Assembly: GCF_014212355.1 (NCBI RefSeq) | Contig: NZ_JACKXD010000001.1 | Coordinates: forward strand, 643,143 to 707,142 | Length of the DNA: 64,000 nt | Source: Halobellus ruber | GTDB taxonomy: Archaea; Halobacteriota; Halobacteria; Halobacteriales; Haloferacaceae | Direction: 5' to 3' | Shown here: positions 62,150 to 64,000 of the stretch, piece after piece | Layout: each line of letters begins with the position of its first letter | Position numbering within the stretch: position 1 is the first letter of the stretch | The notes under the pieces: generated by a model | Databases searched by the model: none | Told to the model about the DNA's origin: nothing | What the model saw: the letters and a program-made list of their open reading frames with translations, nothing else | Made by a program: the position numbers and the translations under genes

Positions 62150-62899
62150 TCACTCCACTAACCCGACCGGCTCCGCATCGAGGATCGCCCAGTCGTGGCC
62201 CGGCAGGATCTCGTCGCCGCGGTCGAGCACCGCCGTCGCGCTCTCCCACCACGCGACCTGGTCCACCGCCCCGCCCAAGTGCTGTGGCACCCCCGCCTCG
62301 CGGTCGACGTTCCCGAAGGTCGGCACCGCGTCGGCGGCGACCACCGTCGTCCCGGCGTCGGTCTCGACGGCGATCGACTGGTGGCCGACGGTGTGTCCCG
62401 GCGTCGGGAAGGCCACGACGCCCGGACAGAGTTCGACCTCGCCGTCGATCGCCGTGAGATCGCGCGTGGTCCACGGTCGCGTCGGCCCCGTCGAGGACGC
62501 CTCATACCGGACCGCGTGCGGGGGATACGGGTCGGTCGCGTACGACAGTTCCTCCCGCTGGACGACGAACTCCGTCGACTCCCCGAAGGGATCGAGGTTG
62601 TGGCAGTGGTCCCAATCGAGGTGTGAGAAGACGACCGTGTCGACGTCGGCGGGCGCGTACCCCTCGGCGTCGAGCACCCGTCGGAGCCGTCGGTCGTCGC
62701 TCCGGTGACACTCGAAGCCGGGGTGGCGGCCGGTCACTCGGTCGGGATCGCCGAAACTCGTATCCACGAGGATGGTCTCCGTGGCCTCGATCAGGTACAC
62801 CGTCGACGGGGCCTCGATCCGCCCGGACTCCCCGACCAGATCCACCGCGGCGTCCATCGCGATCGACCCACAGCACAGCGGCGTGACGCGTGGCGACAT
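62150..62899 (-). CDS. Lactonase-like metallo-beta-lactamase protein
   Basis: 249 residues. VFSHLDWDHCHN is the HxxxDH variant (HLDWDH) seen in N-acyl homoserine lactonases, PTPGHTVGHQSI the next zinc ligand and ILPGHDW the last. The opening has CCGSIAMD and VYLIEATETILVDTSFG. It is most like the AHL-lactonase group, though true substrate is unknown. Its ATG at 62899 follows a short spacer to the divergent deacylase gene. It is 108 bp upstream of the glutamine-synthetase-like gene and may be cotranscribed. Confidence 0.8.
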   Translation of the reverse strand: MSPRVTPLCCGSIAMDAAVDLVGESGRIEAPSTVYLIEATETILVDTSFGDPDRVTGRHPGFECHRSDDRRLRRVLDAEGYAPADVDTVVFSHLDWDHCHNLDPFGESTEFVVQREELSYATDPYPPHAVRYEASSTGPTRPWTTRDLTAIDGEVELCPGVVAFPTPGHTVGHQSIAVETDAGTTVVAADAVPTFGNVDREAGVPQHLGGAVDQVAWWESATAVLDRGDEILPGHDWAILDAEPVGLVE

Positions 62900-63000
62900 C
62901 GGCTGTGGGTTGTGGATGCGACGGAATAAATCACGGCGACGCGGTCCACCCGGAGGCGGAATCGGGGAGGGTTTAGTGGTTCGAGCCGCCACCGTTCGGT

Positions 63001-63816
63001 ATGCGAGTCGAGACAGTCGGCCCCGACGATACGGCCGACGCGCCGGAGGTCGCAGCGGTCGGCGGGATCCACGGCGACGAGCCCTGTGGCGTCCGCGCCA
63101 TCGAACGGTTTCTCGACGAGGGCCCGGTCGAGCACCTCGAACGGCCGGTGAAACTCGTCGTTGCCAACGAGCGCGCGCTCGAAGCGGGCACCCGCTACGT
63201 CGAGGGCGACCTCAACCGGCTGTTCCCCGGCGACCCCGCAAGCGACACCTACGAGGAACGATTGGCGCACGACCTCTGGGAGGCGATCAACGACTGTACG
63301 ATCCTCGGGTTTCACTCCACGGTCTCCTTCGACGAGCCGTTCGGGACGCTCGCGGATCTCACGCCGGGGAAGGCGGAGATCATGCGGGCGCTGCCGCTCG
63401 CCCACGCCGCGGACTTCACCGGGGTCGTGTCGGGTCGGAGCGTGAACCTGCCGGGGTTCGTGAACGTCGAGGCCGGCTACCAGGGCTCCGACGCCGCGGC
63501 CGACACCGCCTACGACTGCCTGCTGGCGTACCTCCGTGTGATGGACGCACTCCCCGGCGAGCCGGAGCCGACGCCGACGGCCCACTACCGCGTCCGGGAG
63601 ACGCTGGAGAAGTCCCCGGGCACGACCTACCGGGTCCACGCCGGGAACTTCGAGCGCGTCGCCCCCGGAACCGCCTACGCGACGACTGGGACCGGCGAGG
63701 AACTGACCGCCGAAACCGAGTTCTGGCCCGTGCTGCTGTCGGCGAGCGGCCACGACGCGCTGCTGGGGTACGCGGCCGATCGGACCGGCGAGATCGGCGC
63801 GGTCGCCGGGGAGTGA
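63001..63816 (+). CDS. Succinylglutamate desuccinylase/aspartoacylase-family deacylase
   Basis: 271 residues. VGGIHGDEPCG gives zinc His and Glu, YVEGDLNRLFPG is the Asn-Arg motif of carboxypeptidase-like deacylases, and ILGFHSTVSFD has the second His. Family members remove acyl groups from amino acids (N-acetylaspartate, N-succinylglutamate). The C-terminal 70 residues form the beta domain. Divergent from the lactonase-like gene. Confidence 0.82.
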   Translation: MRVETVGPDDTADAPEVAAVGGIHGDEPCGVRAIERFLDEGPVEHLERPVKLVVANERALEAGTRYVEGDLNRLFPGDPASDTYEERLAHDLWEAINDCTILGFHSTVSFDEPFGTLADLTPGKAEIMRALPLAHAADFTGVVSGRSVNLPGFVNVEAGYQGSDAAADTAYDCLLAYLRVMDALPGEPEPTPTAHYRVRETLEKSPGTTYRVHAGNFERVAPGTAYATTGTGEELTAETEFWPVLLSASGHDALLGYAADRTGEIGAVAGE

Positions 63817-63880
63817 CCCGCCCCGCGGCGTGGCCGCCGCGGAAGGCAAGGCCCTTCTCGCCGCAACACCAAACGGAAGT

Positions 63881-64000
63881 ATGGATGCGACAGTCGCCGT
63901 CACCGCGGTCCGGGACGTGGGACCGCGGACGATCGCGATCGAGTTCGAGGCGCCCGCGGATCTCGACGCCGAGCCCGGACAGTTCCTGAAGCTCGTCGGC
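63881..64000 (+). CDS. Flavin/NAD(P) oxidoreductase, 5' part only
   Basis: ATG at 63881 opens 40 residues to the window edge: DATVAVTAVRDVGPRTIAIEF then DAEPGQFLKLVG. A beta strand pair ending in PGQF is the first FAD-binding part of ferredoxin-NADP reductase-like enzymes. The rest lies beyond the window. Confidence 0.65.
   Translation, partial: MDATVAVTAVRDVGPRTIAIEFEAPADLDAEPGQFLKLVG

Overview
The window is chromosomal DNA of a haloarchaeon. Most of it has very high GC, third codon positions are almost always G or C, and proteins are acidic. Several starts look leaderless with an archaeal TATA box about 27 bases upstream. Signature families agree: DpsA, dodecin, the haloarchaeal 2Fe-2S ferredoxin, TrmB, PriS with GINS, KorAB, Tat-type lipoproteins and GTP cyclohydrolase III. 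No rRNA, tRNA or CRISPR array was seen.

Region 1 (1-33.4 kb) is a compact core chromosome. It carries an MBF1-like factor, an inositol monophosphatase-type phosphatase, membrane PH-domain proteins, beta carbonic anhydrase, KDPG aldolase, an ABC exporter, DpsA, GTP cyclohydrolase III, a HAD phosphatase, DJ-1/PfpI, OsmC, a UPF0173 hydrolase, an FAH-family enzyme, ferredoxin, dodecin, a 5'-nucleotidase-like enzyme, UspA and MscS. These are followed by TrmB, the replication pair PriS/GINS, a three-gene membrane/propeller/Tat-lipoprotein cluster, endonuclease III, a molybdate/tungstate-type ABC transporter and a geranylgeranyl-reductase-like flavoprotein. Two decayed genes lie here: a C-terminal piece of an Old Yellow Enzyme and a multiply frameshifted relic near 20 kb.

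Region 2 (33.4-46.4 kb) is an accessory island with lower GC. Four toxin-antitoxin-like modules occur in it: UPF0175/DUF3368, wHTH/MazF-like, DUF433/DUF5615, and a Doc/Fic protein with a 45-aa partner. They are bounded by same-orientation copies of one dispersed repeat of about 57 bp, seen as full copies or as left or right halves. Two families of short palindromic MITE-like elements are also scattered here, one inserted inside the other with a visible target duplication. The island also holds a TraB-like membrane protein with a divergent DNA-binding membrane regulator, and a sensory trio: two PAS histidine kinases (one with a LOV-type cysteine motif) divergent from a double-domain KaiC-like ATPase.

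Region 3 (46.4-64 kb) returns to high GC. At the island edge a ribbon-helix-helix gene has a frameshift and a small membrane gene has an in-frame TGA; a HAD dehalogenase follows. Then come a hydantoinase/oxoprolinase pair (HyuA/HyuB), a Tat-type vanadium haloperoxidase-like protein, an aldo/keto reductase, a second geranylgeranyl-reductase-like flavoprotein, 2-oxoglutarate:ferredoxin oxidoreductase (KorAB), a divergent glutamine synthetase-family ligase, a lactonase-like metallo-beta-lactamase protein, an aspartoacylase-family deacylase, and the start of a flavin/NAD(P) reductase cut by the window edge.

The most unusual content is the repeat-bounded toxin-antitoxin array and the light/KaiC-like signalling trio inside the same island.
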